DNA from: TK10-74A sp965217625
GTDB taxonomy: Bacteria; Chloroflexota; Dehalococcoidia; Bin125
Direction of reading: 5' to 3'
Length of the DNA: 64,000 bases
NCBI GenBank assembly: GCA_965217625.1
Contig: OZ244557.1
Coordinates: 1,364,001-1,428,000 of the forward strand
Position numbers and translations under genes: made by a program
Part shown: positions 17,342 through 25,862 of the stretch, piece by piece
Position numbering within the stretch: position 1 is the first letter of the stretch
Layout of the letters: each line of letters starts with the position of its first letter
Notes under the pieces: generated by a model
Databases searched by the model: none
Told to the model about the DNA's origin: nothing
Seen by the model: the letters and a program-made list of their open reading frames with translations, nothing else

Positions 17342-18033
17342 CGCTGGTCGCCGCGATGGACCGCGCACGAACCGCGGATGCGCTCTGGCGGAACGCGGTG
17401 CGCCTCTTCGATGTGGCGCCGTGGACCTCCGACCCTGCCCAAGTCGTCCAACGATCGTTCGGGGAGCTGCGGGACGCCCTCGCCGGAAGCGGCGTCTCGC
17501 AGCGGCACCTGGTCGACAGCGCCGCCTGGCTCGCGATCTGCGAAGCCCTCCAGCATCCCCGAAGCCCGCGCGCCGTCCGCGACGCGATCACGCAGGGCGA
17601 AGGCTCCGTCGAGGAACTGACCGCGGCCCTCAACGCGACGTCCCCGGGCGGCCAACCGTGGTTTCCGCTGCTGCAGGGACCGAAGGTCTCGGTGTTGTGG
17701 ATCCGCATGCTCGCCGAGCCAGGCGGGGCGTCGATCAGCGGGCTCCGGCAGCTCCCCGTGGCAGTCGATGTCCAGGTTCGCAAGGTCACGGAGTATCTCG
17801 GCGTCACGGACACGCGTGGCCTCAAGCTGGAGGCGGCGCGGCCTGAGATTCAACGGGCTTGGATGAAGGGCGCGGATGCTGCGATCGGGCCGCCCGCGTT
17901 GACGGGCTCGGGCGCCGCTCTGGATCCCGCGCTGTGGTTCTTCGGTAAGTGGGGCTGCACCTTCTGCGAGCGAGACGGGGCGCGTACGCCGATCAGCCCT
18001 TTATGCGAGCGCTGCCAGTTCCAGCCGGCCTAG
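17338..18033 (+). CDS. EndoIII-like (HhH-GPD type) protein with C-terminal Cys4 motif
   Basis: About 230 residues; the open frame goes back to 17221, and TTG 17338 or ATG 17356 are alternative starts. The core SISGLRQLPVAVDVQVRKV followed by TEYLGV resembles the V-D-x-H-V-x-R-V-x-x-R-L-G stretch of HhH-GPD DNA glycosylases, where the Asp is catalytic, though the preceding hairpin is poorly conserved. The C-terminus WGCTFCERD followed by PLCERCQF gives C-x2-C-x12-C-x2-C, suited to an iron-sulfur or zinc site like the EndoIII cluster loop but with different spacing. A base-excision-type role is an inference. It overlaps the DUF6884 gene, which suggests coupled translation. Confidence 0.5.
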   Translation: MTLVAAMDRARTADALWRNAVRLFDVAPWTSDPAQVVQRSFGELRDALAGSGVSQRHLVDSAAWLAICEALQHPRSPRAVRDAITQGEGSVEELTAALNATSPGGQPWFPLLQGPKVSVLWIRMLAEPGGASISGLRQLPVAVDVQVRKVTEYLGVTDTRGLKLEAARPEIQRAWMKGADAAIGPPALTGSGAALDPALWFFGKWGCTFCERDGARTPISPLCERCQFQPA

Positions 18034-18052
18034 CTCGCGGAGTCCATCGCGC

Positions 18053-18295
18053 TCAAGAAGGCTGCGTTCTTTCCGCGTCCGCGATGATCTCGGAGAGCGG
18101 TACGCCGAGGGCTCGCGAGATTCCTTGGAGCGCGCTCAGTGAGGCGGCCTTGCGCCCACGCTCCAGCTCGCTGATGTAGACGCGATGCAGTCCACTCGCC
18201 TCCGCGAGAGCTTCCTGCGATAGACCCGCCGCCTGCCGGCGCGCTCGCAATGCGTCACCAACCGCCCGTAGGAACCCCTGATCTGCGCTTGCCAC
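18053..18295 (-). CDS. XRE-family helix-turn-helix regulator
   Basis: An 80-residue Cro/C1-type DNA-binding protein from a GTG at 18295. GDALRARRQAAGLSQEALAE starts the HTH, then ASGLHRVYISELERGRKAAS is the recognition helix region, then ALGVPLSEII. It is a stand-alone HTH with no sensing domain. It lies divergent from the gene at 18366 across a 70-bp region with a CAAAC-AATA-GTTTG palindrome, so it probably controls that promoter and its own. Confidence 0.85.
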   Translation of the reverse strand: MASADQGFLRAVGDALRARRQAAGLSQEALAEASGLHRVYISELERGRKAASLSALQGISRALGVPLSEIIADAERTQPS

Positions 18296-18330
18296 GCCCG
18301 CAGCGTCAGAGCGAAGCTACGACCTGACTA

Positions 18331-18344
18331 CAAACAATAGTTTG
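18331..18344. promoter_or_regulatory. Palindromic operator in the divergent promoter region
   Basis: CAAACAATAGTTTG, perfect 5-bp arms around AATA, lies between the start of the XRE regulator and the divergent gene at 18366. Its position and the AT-rich core fit a binding site for that regulator. Confidence 0.45.
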
Positions 18345-18365
18345 CACACGGCGAGCGGCCAGCAG

Positions 18366-19130
18366 ATGCAGGACCGTTACACCGGGGACATCGGCGACTT
18401 CGCGAAATACGGACTCCTGCGAGCCCTTGCCGCGGCTTCCACGGATGCGTCGTACCGGCTCGGCGTGATCTGGTACCGCACGCCCGACGAAACGCATCGT
18501 GGGGACGGTCGGCACGTGCAGGACCTCCTGCCCGAAGGCGAGGATGGGTACCGCCCATCTGATCCCACGCTGTACGACGAGCTCCGATCGCTAGTCATGA
18601 GCGGCGACCGTTCGGTTGCGGCGGTGCGCATTCGCGAGATCCTCCCGGAGGACACGATCTTCTACGAATCTCTCCTGTCCTACGCCGGGGCATCGCCAGG
18701 GCGTCGACCGGCAGTTAGGGATGCCTGGCTCGATCAGGCGGTGCATGCCAGCACGCCGTGCGACCTGGTTTTCCTCGACCCCGACAACGGACTTCGCTCG
18801 CCGGCGCCCGAGGGGAAGGCCCAAAGCACAAAGTCCGTCTCCCTCGACGAGCTCCGACCGTTCTACGCGCGGGGACAGAGCCTCGTCGTCTATCACCATT
18901 TCGCGCGACAGAACCACCCCGCGCAGTTACGCGAGTGGGCCACCGCCATTTCTCGGACTCTGGGTCTCGCACATCAGCCGATCGCTGTTCGCTTCAAGAC
19001 ACAGAGCGCGAGGGCCTTCTTCATCATCCCGGCGGAGCCACACCGCATGGACCTGACCGACGCGCTCAAGGAATTCGTTGCTGGGCCGTGGGGTGCTCAC
19101 TTCCCACCCGATCAAGCGATCGGTCTGTAA
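18366..19130 (+). CDS. Uncharacterised protein (DRYTGDIGDF family)
   Basis: A 254-residue soluble protein. ATG 18366 is chosen over an upstream TTG because the conserved sequence begins right there (MQDRYTGDIGDFAKYGLLRA). Other visible blocks are LGVIWYRTPDETHRGDGRHV near 38-58, DTIFYESLLSY near 90, and CDLVFLDPDNGL near 130, which looks like the motif IV end of a nucleotide-binding or methyltransferase-like strand. QSLVVYHHFARQNHP follows near 160. I recall such proteins only as hypothetical. The adjacent regulator and DNA-repair-like genes suggest an accessory, possibly defensive, role. Confidence 0.6.
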   Translation: MQDRYTGDIGDFAKYGLLRALAAASTDASYRLGVIWYRTPDETHRGDGRHVQDLLPEGEDGYRPSDPTLYDELRSLVMSGDRSVAAVRIREILPEDTIFYESLLSYAGASPGRRPAVRDAWLDQAVHASTPCDLVFLDPDNGLRSPAPEGKAQSTKSVSLDELRPFYARGQSLVVYHHFARQNHPAQLREWATAISRTLGLAHQPIAVRFKTQSARAFFIIPAEPHRMDLTDALKEFVAGPWGAHFPPDQAIGL

Positions 19131-19151
19131 CGGGCTCGGTACGCTCGCAGC

Positions 19152-19530
19152 ATGATGCGCGCACGTATCGCCGATTCCACGGTCCGCTGCGGCCGGCCCC
19201 GCTGCCGCGGCGTGCTCGGAACGCTCACGTTCGTCACTCCCGTTCATGCGGACGGATGTGAGGAGCCCGCCTCGCCTCTCTTCCGGCTCCCATCGATCTT
19301 CGTCCGACACGTGGACGCGGAGGGCGAGATCGGGGAGGAACCGGGGCCACGCCGAGCCCGCCGCCTGCGCGGGCTCCGGTCCGCGCATCGCCTCGGACGC
19401 CTCGCCAAACTGCCAGATGGACAGCTGGAGACGCTCCCACGCGCGTCCTTCGAGGCTACCCAATTGCCGATCCGCGTCCGCTGCCCTCGCTGCGACTGGA
19501 TCTCCGTCGTCGACCAGGATCACCTACAAG
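19152..19530 (+). CDS. Hypothetical zinc-ribbon protein, 3' end unclear
   Basis: From the ATG at 19152, about 125 codons show coding bias. They have two Cys pairs, VRCGRPRCRG near residue 12 and VRCPRCDW near 115, consistent with a zinc ribbon made by the two ends. The same frame continues to 19931, but after about 19530 it is only the shadow of the next gene. A neighbouring frame gives ITYKVMSVVRC and a stop at 19590. The real stop has probably been lost by a small indel. The function is unknown. Confidence 0.4.
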
Positions 19531-19647
19531 GTGATGTCGGTCGTTCGATGCGATCACCTCCGCTTGGAAGCACATATCGACTCCGCTTGAGCAGCGGTAC
19601 CGATCTCCCGCCCCCCGCGTCTGCGGCCCAGGGAGTGGAGGTATCGC

Positions 19648-20898
19648 ATGCCCCCCAAAGAGCCAGCCCCAGTTCCCTTTCCCTGGCGCACACGCATCGT
19701 GGGCGAAGCCGACGTCGATCCCGCGTCGATCCTCGACCACCCCGACAACTGGCGCCTCCATCCACGTCTGCAGCAGCGAGCCCTGTCCGGCGTTCTGGAC
19801 GAAGTCGGCTGGGTGCAGCCCGTCGTTGTCAATCGCCGAACGAGGCGACTCCTCGACGGCCACTTGCGCGCTTTCTTGGCGCGCAAGCGCGGCGAGGCGA
19901 CGATCCCGGTCGTCTACGTCGACCTCGATGAGGGGGAAGAGGCCAAGATCCTCGCAACGCTCGATCCGATCGCCGCGATGGCCCGGACCGACGCCGACGC
20001 GCTGCGACGCACGCTGGCCGCAGTCACGACGGAGGACCACGCGGTGGAGCGCCTGCTCGAGCGCGTGGCAGCGAGCGGCCATCTCGTCCGGGACCAGGAC
20101 GGCGCGACCGATCCGGACGCTCTGCCGGTCGGGCCGACCACGCGTGCGCACCCGGGGGACTGCTGGCTTCTCGGCGACCACCGCTTGGTCTGCGGGGACG
20201 CAACCGATCCGGCGGTCGTCTCGGCGTTGATGGGGGAGGAGCGCGCCGCCCTGATCGCGACGGATCCGCCCTACTTCGTCGACTACGACGGCCGCAACCA
20301 CCCGGGGGCCGGCCGCCGCACCGAGGCGCCCCCGTCTGACTGGGACCGTGATCCGGGCGACGAGGCCGCGACGGAGTTCTACGCGGCGTTTCTGCGCGCC
20401 GCGCTGGAGATCGCCAGCCCGGGGGTGGCGGTGTACCAGTGGCACGCGGAACGGCGGCGATCCCAGGTGGAGCGGGCCTAGTCGGCGGTCGGCCTGCATC
20501 CGCACCAGGCGATCGTCTGGGTGAAGGAACAGGCGGTCCCGGGCCACTCGCACTACCCCTGGCGGCACGAGCCGGCGCTCTATGGCTGGCGAGCGGGGGA
20601 GCCCCCGCCGCGTCCGCTGCCGGGGGAGTCGACCGTATGGCCGGTGGCCGAGGCGGAGCCGCGCACCGGGCATCCCACCCAGAAGCCGGTGGAGCTGTTC
20701 GCGAAGGCGATCCGGGCGCACACGATGCCCGGCGACGTCGTTTACGAACCCTTCGCCGGCAGCGGCAGCCAGATCATCGCCGCCGAGCCGCGGGGCCGGC
20801 GTTGCCACGCCGTCGAGCTGGACCCGGTCTCAGTCGATCTCGCGGTGTCGCGCTGGGAGGCGTTTACGGCGCGGGAGGCGGAGGTGATCCGTGCCTAG
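19648..20898 (+). pseudogene. ParB-like/DNA methyltransferase fusion interrupted by an amber codon
   Basis: Residues 1-110 are a ParB-nuclease-like domain (HPDNWRLHPRLQQRALSGV, then LLDGHLRAFLARKRG). From about 165 a DNA methyltransferase begins: LLGDHRLVCGDATDPAVV, then IATDPPYFVDYDG with the catalytic DPPY. At codon 278 (20479-20481) TAG stands where family members have Trp. The same frame continues cleanly with HPHQAIVWVKEQAVPGHSHY, GHPTQKPVELFAKAIRAH and VVYEPFAGSGSQIIAAE, the AdoMet F-x-G-x-G motif, to a stop at 20896. The DPPY-before-FxGxG order suits a beta-class N6-adenine or N4-cytosine enzyme. Such fusions are common in phages, and a terminase gene follows. Confidence 0.75.
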
Positions 20899-21280
20899 AC
20901 CGACCAAGCTCACGCCCGAGGTGCGTCGCATGATCGTCGAGTACATCCGCGCCGGGGCCTACGACCACGTCGCCGCACAGGCAGTGGGCATAGATCCCTC
21001 CACGCTGCGCCGCTGGATGGAGCGCGGCGAGCAGGGGCGGCAGCCGTACCGAGACTTCAAGCGCGATGTCGACCAGGCACGCGCCCAGGCGCGGGTGGCT
21101 GCCGAGATCGAGGTCCGGCGTGACCAACCCCTCGCCTGGCTCCGCTACGGCCCCGGCCGCGAGCGGCCCGGCAAGCCCGGCTGGACCCAGAGCGTGCAGC
21201 ACGAGCACAGCGGGCCCGAGGGCGGGCCGATCCCGATCGCGGCGATCACGCAGCTGCTCGACGCGCTCCCGGACGACGAC
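20891..21280 (+). pseudogene. Phage terminase small-subunit-like protein, 3' truncated
   Basis: The GTG at 20891 overlaps the methylase stop by 8 bp. The protein reads MPRPTKLTPEVRRMIVEYIR, then AVGIDPSTLRRWMERGEQGR. This is the helix-turn-helix that small terminase subunits use to recognise packaging DNA. Residues 70-130 (RYGPGRERPGKPGWTQSVQH, then ITQLLDALPDDD) follow the family. At about 21280 the sequence changes to the antisense of an enolase-superfamily gene, and the frame runs on meaninglessly to 21604. It is a prophage remnant. Confidence 0.6.
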
Positions 21281-21670
21281 GTAGTACGCGCCGAGCAGCT
21301 TGTAGCGGGGCAGGCCCGCCGCCTTGGCGTTGTGATCCCACAGCGCGATGTCGAGCGCCGACAGCGCGCGCATCGTCGCGCCGGCGCGCCCGTGCAGCAG
21401 CGATTCCTGATACATCGCGGCCCAGAGCCCCTCGACCCGGAACGGATCCCGGCCCAGCAGCAGCGGCGCGAAGAGATTGTCCACGGCGGAGGTCACCAAC
21501 TGCCCGTTCGAGTTGCCGGCGTAGCAGAAGCCGATGCCGGCGTGCCCGTCGTCGCATTCGACTTCGACCGCCGGAATGTCGCGGTGGTAGACGGTGCGGT
21601 TTGAGAACGAGGTCGGCTTGTCGAGCGGGATGCGCAGCATGCGCGATCGGACGGCGGTGATCGTGGTCAT
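21281..21670 (-). pseudogene. Mandelate racemase/muconate lactonizing enzyme family, N-terminal fragment
   Basis: The ATG at 21670 starts MTTITAVRSRMLRIPLDKPT. The capping-domain sequence then runs to RALSALDIALWDHNAKAAGL and YKLLGAY, which normally leads into the TIM barrel carrying the catalytic Lys and metal ligands. At about codon 130 the sequence jumps into the terminase small subunit on the other strand. The barrel is missing, so it has no activity. Enolase-superfamily enzymes remove the alpha proton of carboxylic acids. Confidence 0.75.
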
Positions 21671-21880
21671 CGATGTGCTCCTCGGTTGCGCCGGGGCGGC
21701 GCCCCGATGCTATCGGAGGATCTCCGTGGCCGGTCGCGCCGGCGCGACGCCGTGAGCGTCACATCGCCGCTACGCTGATCGGCGTCGGGCGCGCCGTGCT
21801 GGCGCTCCTTCATCGGACCCGGGCGGATCGAACCAGGGCGCGGCCGTGGCGCGCGCCGCGGAACGGGGCGCGAGACCCGC

Positions 21881-22819
21881 ATGCCGCGACTCCCCGGCCC
21901 GCGCGCCGCCTCCCTCCTCACGCTGAGCCTGCTGCTGCTGGCCGTCGCCCTGGCCGCGGTCGCCATCGCCGACGGCGAATCCACCCGCCGCGTCCGGGAC
22001 GGCCGCCACGCGTTCATCTCCCTGCGCGACGGCGTCAGCGACCTCTTCGTCCGTCCGGCCTCCGGCGGCCCGGCCGTCGCGCTCACCAACGACCCTGCGC
22101 CCGATGCCGAGCCGGCCTGGTCGCCCGGCGGCCAACGGATAGCGTTCACCAGCGATCGGGCGGGCAACCCCGACGTCTGGCTGATCGACGCGGCCGGCGG
22201 CGAGGCCCGGCAGCTGACCCGCTCCCCCGCCGTGGACCAGTACCCCAACTGGTCGCCCGATGGCCGGCGCATCGTGTTCGTCTCCCGCCGCACGGGGCAC
22301 TCGAACCCCTTCATCCTCGACGTCGAGGACGGCGGCATGCGGCAACTCACCGACCTCAGAGGCGTCGTCGCCTTCCCCGCCTGGTCGCCCGACGGGGGCA
22401 CGATCGCCTTCACGATCGTGCAGGAGATCGATTTCGCCCGCACGTCGCAGATCGCCGTCGTGCCGGTGACCGGCGGCGACGTGACCGTCCTCACCCGCGA
22501 CCCGGGCCTCAACCAGCAGGCCGCCTGGTCGCCCGACGGGGCGCGCATCGCCTACACGCACGTGCCCGAGGGCCACACCCCCCTGGAGCGGTCGATGATC
22601 GCGGTGATCCCGGCCGGCGGGGGCGTTCGCACGCTGCTCACCGACCACGACTGGGCCGACTTCGATCCCAGTTGGTCGCCCGACGGGCGGCGCATCGCCT
22701 TCGTGTCCAACCGCGACGGCCTGCGCCAGATATACGTCATGGGCGCCGACGGCTCGAACCCGGTCCGCGTCGCGAGCGACGCCCACGACTTCGACCCCGC
22801 CTGGACGGGGGAGGAGTAG
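21881..22819 (+). CDS. TolB-like WD40/PD40 beta-propeller protein, exported
   Basis: 312 residues. An N-terminal membrane segment (AASLLTLSLLLLAVALAAVA, residues 9-28) acts as a signal or anchor. Five or six PD40 blades follow, each with a W-S-P-x-G-x-x-I-x-F-x-x core: AWSPGGQRIAFTSD, NWSPDGRRIVFVSR, AWSPDGGTIAFTIV, AWSPDGARIAYTHV and SWSPDGRRIAFVSN. Blades of this kind are found in TolB and in peptidase propellers. Here no peptidase domain follows, so a binding or scaffold role outside the membrane is likely. The gene stands alone between a truncated gene and a nitroreductase. Confidence 0.85.
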   Translation: MPRLPGPRAASLLTLSLLLLAVALAAVAIADGESTRRVRDGRHAFISLRDGVSDLFVRPASGGPAVALTNDPAPDAEPAWSPGGQRIAFTSDRAGNPDVWLIDAAGGEARQLTRSPAVDQYPNWSPDGRRIVFVSRRTGHSNPFILDVEDGGMRQLTDLRGVVAFPAWSPDGGTIAFTIVQEIDFARTSQIAVVPVTGGDVTVLTRDPGLNQQAAWSPDGARIAYTHVPEGHTPLERSMIAVIPAGGGVRTLLTDHDWADFDPSWSPDGRRIAFVSNRDGLRQIYVMGADGSNPVRVASDAHDFDPAWTGEE

Positions 22820-22893
22820 CCGCGCCGCCGCCGCGCGTGGCCTGCGGCGGTATGCTGCCACCAGCCACGGACGGAGACGCGGAGGGGCCTCGG

Positions 22894-23433
22894 ATGGACG
22901 TTCGCCAAGCGATCCGCGGGCGTCGCTCGGTCGGCGCGTTCAGCGACCGGGCGGTGCCCCGCGCCACCGTCGCGGAGTTGATCGAGGTCGCGACCTGGGC
23001 CCCGACGCATCACCTCACGCAGCCCTGGCGCTTCACGGTGCTTGCGGGCGAGGCCCGCGCGGCCCTGGCCGAGGCGATCGTCGCGGCCGACCCGGCGGCG
23101 GGCGTCGCCCGGACCGCGCACGCGAAGCTGACGCGCGCGCCCGTCTGCGTCGTCGTCGGTCAGCACGTCCCCCCGGACGCGGATCCCATCCTGGAGCGTG
23201 AGGACTACGCCGCCTGCGCCTGCGCCGTGCAGAACCTGCTGCTCGCCGCGCAGGCCGCCGGTCTCGCGTCGAAGTGGAGCACCGGCGCACTCGCCGAGTC
23301 CGACGCCGCCAAGCGGCACCTGGACCTCGGGCCCGGCGATCGCATCGTGGCCTACGTGTACCTGGGCTACGGGCTCGCGCCCCCGGCCGACGGGCAGCGC
23401 GACGCCCCCCCGGTCGACTGGCGCGGCCTCTAG
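22894..23433 (+). CDS. Nitroreductase family protein
   Basis: A 179-residue flavin (FMN) enzyme that reduces nitro or other electron-poor substrates with NAD(P)H. ATG 22894 follows GGAGGGG, and the protein starts MDVRQAIRGRRSVGAFSDRA, the FMN-phosphate-binding R-R-S. THHLTQPWRFTVLAG near 40-55 gives the second flavin contact. CAVQNLLLAAQAAGLASKWS near 112-131 and YLGYGL near 160 are conserved. The length suits the short YdjA-like subgroup. The upstream frame continues into non-conserved DNA, so the start is well supported. Confidence 0.9.
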   Translation: MDVRQAIRGRRSVGAFSDRAVPRATVAELIEVATWAPTHHLTQPWRFTVLAGEARAALAEAIVAADPAAGVARTAHAKLTRAPVCVVVGQHVPPDADPILEREDYAACACAVQNLLLAAQAAGLASKWSTGALAESDAAKRHLDLGPGDRIVAYVYLGYGLAPPADGQRDAPPVDWRGL

Positions 23434-23575
23434 CCGCAACCCGCGGGCCGTCAGCCGCCTACGGCCCTCGGATCGAATGGCCGCACAAATCGGAGGCACG
23501 GACGTGGGGGCCGTTTTGCGGTGGGGCTGGGCGACCCTATTCTGCCGCCATGCGGTCTAGTAAGGGGCAGCTTCA

Positions 23576-24190
23576 ATGACATCACCACTACCGCGGCCTT
23601 CGGTCGGAGACAGTGATCTGGAGTCCATGGCTAGCGATGCAGAGCGGAAGGCAGAGAGGCAGCTCTACGACGGCCTCGACAGACTCGCGTTACTGGGGAC
23701 GAAGACTCTCTGCGGCCTCAGCACACTGATCCTGATCATTCCAGCTCTCCTGACGACTCTGCTCGGCGGGATCCTGGCAGGGATCGAGATCCTGGTGCGA
23801 GGGCACCAGCACAGACCGCCAATTTCGCGGTCGCCCGGCATCGTGGGCGGAGGGCTCCGCCTCGGGCATGAGTTGCTGGGTTGGATGCTCCGCCACATGA
23901 GCGGTCTGTGGTACCGCCACCGCTGGGCGCGGTTGTTGCTGCTTCTCCCGGGATGGGCGCTCGTCGTAGTGAGTCATGGGTACCTGACGCTCATGCCATT
24001 CGCTGCGGCGTACCCCGGAGCCGCTACGCCAGTGAAGAAGTGGCATCTCGCTCTGATCGACAGTTGGCCGCTCACTGTCCACCTTCAGCGCAACATGGAG
24101 CGAGAGGTGGCCTGGCACATGGAAATCGATCGCCAGCCTGAGTCGGAGGTGGAGCAGGTGATGGCGGAGCGTGGGGGAGTGGATCGCTAG
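23576..24190 (+). CDS. Hypothetical membrane protein
   Basis: 204 residues, from the ATG at 23576. Two hydrophobic segments are visible: LILIIPALLTTLLGGILAGI near 51-70 and LLLLLPGWALVVVSHGYLTL near 119-138. Acidic-basic cytoplasmic-type ends flank them, together with a central His-rich stretch (RGHQHRPPI). I recognise no family. Codon use is less GC-biased than in the neighbours, so recent acquisition is possible. Confidence 0.6.
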   Translation: MTSPLPRPSVGDSDLESMASDAERKAERQLYDGLDRLALLGTKTLCGLSTLILIIPALLTTLLGGILAGIEILVRGHQHRPPISRSPGIVGGGLRLGHELLGWMLRHMSGLWYRHRWARLLLLLPGWALVVVSHGYLTLMPFAAAYPGAATPVKKWHLALIDSWPLTVHLQRNMEREVAWHMEIDRQPESEVEQVMAERGGVDR

Positions 24191-24378
24191 TCGCCGACGC
24201 CGAGTTGGGCAACACCACTTGCCTGATGGGGCCTGCGGCGGATGGTGCGCGGACCCTCAGCCACCGGCTGCGGCGCTCTGCCCGACGGGGCTCTCCACGT
24301 CGTCGTCGGGGTCCATCGTGCCGATCGAGGCGGCCATCCCGCCAGCGCCGGTCGGCGGCGCGGCCAGTCCAATGTGGG

Positions 24379-24534
24379 TCAGAGGCGCGTGAGGGCGGCG
24401 ATGCCCCCGAGAATGATCCCCGACTGAATCAGGAACGCCAAGTAGATCTTGGCCTCGAGTCGAGAGATCGCCGCGTCAAGGCTCTGCTGCGTCACGAGTG
24501 GGTTCACGGCGTCGGTGATCACTTCCACCGTCAC
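24379..24534 (-). CDS. Small single-span membrane protein
   Basis: 51 codons from a GTG at 24534: a helical segment (NPLVTQQSLDAAISRLEAKI) followed by one membrane span, YLAFLIQSGIILGGIAALTR. This resembles small coiled-coil/membrane proteins with an L-x-x-A-I-x-R-L-E-x-K/R pattern. There is no strong ribosome-binding site. The 190 bp to the left, up to the membrane-protein gene, show nothing I can name. Confidence 0.4.
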   Translation of the reverse strand: MTVEVITDAVNPLVTQQSLDAAISRLEAKIYLAFLIQSGIILGGIAALTRL

Positions 24535-24640
24535 GTCGGCTTCCGCCTCCGGCCCAGTGCTAGGAGCGCGTCCGACTGCGGTCCGGGGACCGTATGGCTT
24601 GATGATAGGGCGATAGGCACGCGGCGTCTCGCCCGCCCGC

Positions 24641-25366
24641 TCAGGCCAGCAGCTGATCGGCCAGATCGGTGAAGTCCCGCGCGTTGACGTCGAAGTCGGG
24701 CTGCGGCGAGAGGTCGCCGTCGTTGCCGGCGCCGCTCTCACCCGGGCGAGGCACGTAGGCCGAGCGCAGGCCCGCGGCCATCGCGGCGCGCAGGTCGCGG
24801 TGGTGGGCGGCGCACATCATCGCCTGCCTCGGCTCGACGCCCAGCAGCCGCAGGCCGCCCAGATAGGCCTCCCGGTCGGGCTTGTAGTGGCCCAGGAACT
24901 CGCAGGAGATGATGCCGTCCCACTCGATGCCGTTGTGCTTGGAGCTGTCGACGGCGATGGCCGTGCTCATCACCGTCAGCACGACGACGGTGTAGCGCGC
25001 CCGCAGCCGGCGCAGCGCGGCGGCGGCGTCGGGCCAGGCGGCCAGTTGGTGCCAGACGCCGTTGAGCGCATCCAGGTCCGCCGGCGAGAGCGCAAGCGAC
25101 GGGTGCTGCTCCGCCAGCTCGTCGAGCAGCCCGCGGTGGATCTGATCGGCGTTCATCCAGGGCAGGTCGCCGCTCCGCACGCGCGCCAACTCCTGGAACA
25201 TGCGCCGTCGCCAGGTGTTGGCGAAGCGCGCGGGGTCGACGCCGGCGCCGCGGGCCGCGGCCAGCCCGGCGACCTCGTCCTTGATGCTGTGATGCCAGTC
25301 GAAGACCGTCCCGCCGATGTCCCAGGTGAGGACGCGGATCTGCCGCAGGTCGATCGGGTCGGGCAT
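24641..25366 (-). CDS. HAD-superfamily hydrolase, haloacid dehalogenase type II
   Basis: 241 residues. The nucleophile motif is VLTWDIGGTVFDWHHS near residues 11-26 (D-x-G-G-T-x-x-D, where dehalogenases usually have D-x-F/Y-G-T). A helical cap follows, then TVVVLTVMSTAIAVDSS for motif II. SCEFLGHYKPDREAYLGGLR gives the motif III Lys, and MMCAAHHRDLRAAMAAGLRS stands for motif IV, where the usual acidic pair is replaced by A-H-H-R-D. The ATG at 25366 follows GGGAGA. The substrate could be a 2-haloacid or a phosphate ester. The altered motif IV makes activity uncertain. Confidence 0.82.
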   Translation of the reverse strand: MPDPIDLRQIRVLTWDIGGTVFDWHHSIKDEVAGLAAARGAGVDPARFANTWRRRMFQELARVRSGDLPWMNADQIHRGLLDELAEQHPSLALSPADLDALNGVWHQLAAWPDAAAALRRLRARYTVVVLTVMSTAIAVDSSKHNGIEWDGIISCEFLGHYKPDREAYLGGLRLLGVEPRQAMMCAAHHRDLRAAMAAGLRSAYVPRPGESGAGNDGDLSPQPDFDVNARDFTDLADQLLA

Positions 25367-25835
25367 GCGCTCGTCTCCCTGCCTGGCCGCCGTCCCCCGA
25401 CGGTTCGGCCTTGCCGTAGTCGACGGTGAGCCAGTGCTCGGGGTGGATGCGCACCAGCACGCTGTCCATCGTGCTGTTCGCGGCCGCCGCGGCGTACTGG
25501 TCGCCCTGCTCGCGGCCCAGGTAGCGGACCGCCATCGGCCGCAGATCCCGATCCACGTCCCGCGCATCGATGGCGACCACCGGTCCCTCGACCGTGACGT
25601 ACTTGTACGGGCGGGTCTCCGTCTGCGCGCACAGGCTCACACGCACGCCCGGCGCCAGCAGACGGCCCTTGCGGCTGTCGCGCCCGGTCAGGACCAGAAC
25701 GTCGCCGCCGGGCTCGTAGGCGTACCAGATCGGCGCCGCCAGCGGCCCGAGGCCGGGCTGCGGCACGCTGAGGATGCCCACGCGCACCTCGGCCAGGAAC
25801 GCCTCCCGCTCCTGCTTGGTCATCGCCGTCGTCAT
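25367..25835 (-). CDS. Pyridoxamine 5'-phosphate oxidase-like flavin protein, stop codon not found at expected place
   Basis: The reverse strand from 25835 encodes MTKQEREAFLAEVRVGILS, then APIWYAYEPGGDVLVLTG and YKYVTVEGPVVAID. This is the split beta-barrel of PNPOx-like FMN- or F420-binding proteins. The family normally ends near HWLTVDYGKA, reached at about 25410. No stop follows in that frame; it stays open to 24738, deep inside the HAD gene. The neighbouring frames are also open here, so a small indel has probably removed the stop, or the protein carries a long nonsense tail. The coordinates give the plausible domain only. Confidence 0.65.
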
Positions 25836-25862
25836 CGCCGTGCTCCTCTCCGCGATCGCCCC

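Noticed and set aside
18366..20898. Restriction-modification system made of the 18366 gene and the methylase
   Set aside because: No restriction endonuclease motifs in the 18366 product, and the methylase is a phage-type ParB fusion with a stop.
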